Assembly: GCF_014356525.2 (NCBI RefSeq)
Contig: NC_052511.1
Span: 13,047,675 to 13,111,674, forward strand
Direction: 5' to 3'
Source of the DNA: Nilaparvata lugens
Taxonomy: Eukaryota; Arthropoda; Insecta; Hemiptera; Delphacidae
Length of the DNA stretch: 64,000 nucleotides
Position numbers and translations under genes: made by a program. The notes under the pieces were generated by a model. The model was not told the DNA's origin, searched no databases, and was given only the letters and a program-made list of their open reading frames with translations. Below are positions 63,783-64,000 of the stretch, one piece after another (position 1 is the stretch's first letter; every line of letters begins with the position of its first letter).

Positions 63783-64000
63783 CTATGAAGGTACTTACAG
63801 ACTTCTGCGCCATGAACACGCGCATTTCACTTATTTCATCAGCTGATGAAACTCATATATCATAAATCTGAATCTGAGGCTCAACTCACACTTACGTGAC
63901 TCAGGCCGAGAAGAGACTCGACTCTAGTCGAGAGCATGTGTTTTCAAATGGTGACAGTCGCGGGGACTAGAGTCGACTGGTGTGAGTGTCACCATTTGGA
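63783..64000. mobile_element. MITE or foldback sequence at the right edge
   Basis: It starts with AGGTACTTACAGACTTCTGC, ACGCGCATTTCACTT and ATCAGCTGAT, like the left end of the 48903 MITE. It then passes into a different G+C-rich palindrome (TTCAAATGGTGACAGTCGCG, with GTGTGAGTGTCACCATTTGG as its complement-related end), related to 34308-34425. The element probably continues past the window. Confidence 0.6.

Overview
The window looks like nuclear DNA of an insect. It is AT-rich and gene-poor, with long introns, GT/AG splice signals, many short palindromic transposons, a tRNA-derived SINE and simple repeats. Several repeat families resemble ones I associate with planthoppers (Hemiptera: Delphacidae, for example Nilaparvata). 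That placement rests on memory of repeat sequence, not on a search. There is no bacterial-style gene organisation, rRNA, functional tRNA gene or CRISPR array.

The one gene I can name with confidence is the 3' half of a membrane-anchored alkaline phosphatase on the minus strand. It has five exons: 22307-22514, 19946-20080, 17531-17725, 16161-16480 and 14732-14947. The splice phases agree at every junction, and together the exons encode the C-terminal 357 residues. All downstream metal-ligand motifs and a C-terminal hydrophobic GPI-type signal are present. The exons for the N-terminal part, including the catalytic serine, were not found between 22.5 kb and 64 kb, so they probably lie beyond the window. 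At the left edge (1-76, perhaps also 1401-1436) there are small plus-strand exon candidates of an unrecognised gene.

Region by region: 1-14.2 kb is edge exon candidates, a 25-bp tandem repeat and otherwise featureless intergenic DNA. From 14.2 to 22.5 kb is alkaline phosphatase, with two tandem repeats in its introns. From 22.5 to 29.9 kb is mostly unannotated, apart from three chained, statistically unlikely open frames at 26.9-28.3 kb. From 29.9 to 42.6 kb is a complex of segmental duplications built around five copies of one interspersed repeat. It contains a large inverted pair, a 2.2-2.4-kb direct duplication (29929-32322 and 36246-38479) and a 1.7-kb direct duplication (34515-36245 and 40931-42640). 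From 42.6 to 64 kb are foldback elements, probable 3' ends of non-LTR retrotransposons, a SINE plus a truncated relative, MITEs, minisatellites and an AT-rich inverted repeat of unusual topology.

The duplicated blocks differ from each other mainly by single-base indels in homopolymers. This suggests either very recent duplication or uncorrected long-read consensus error and assembly redundancy. The same error type may explain the broken reading frames at 26.9-28.3 kb and 42.5-42.9 kb. The best candidate for something undescribed is the 26.9-28.3 kb open-frame cluster, whose product I do not recognise.
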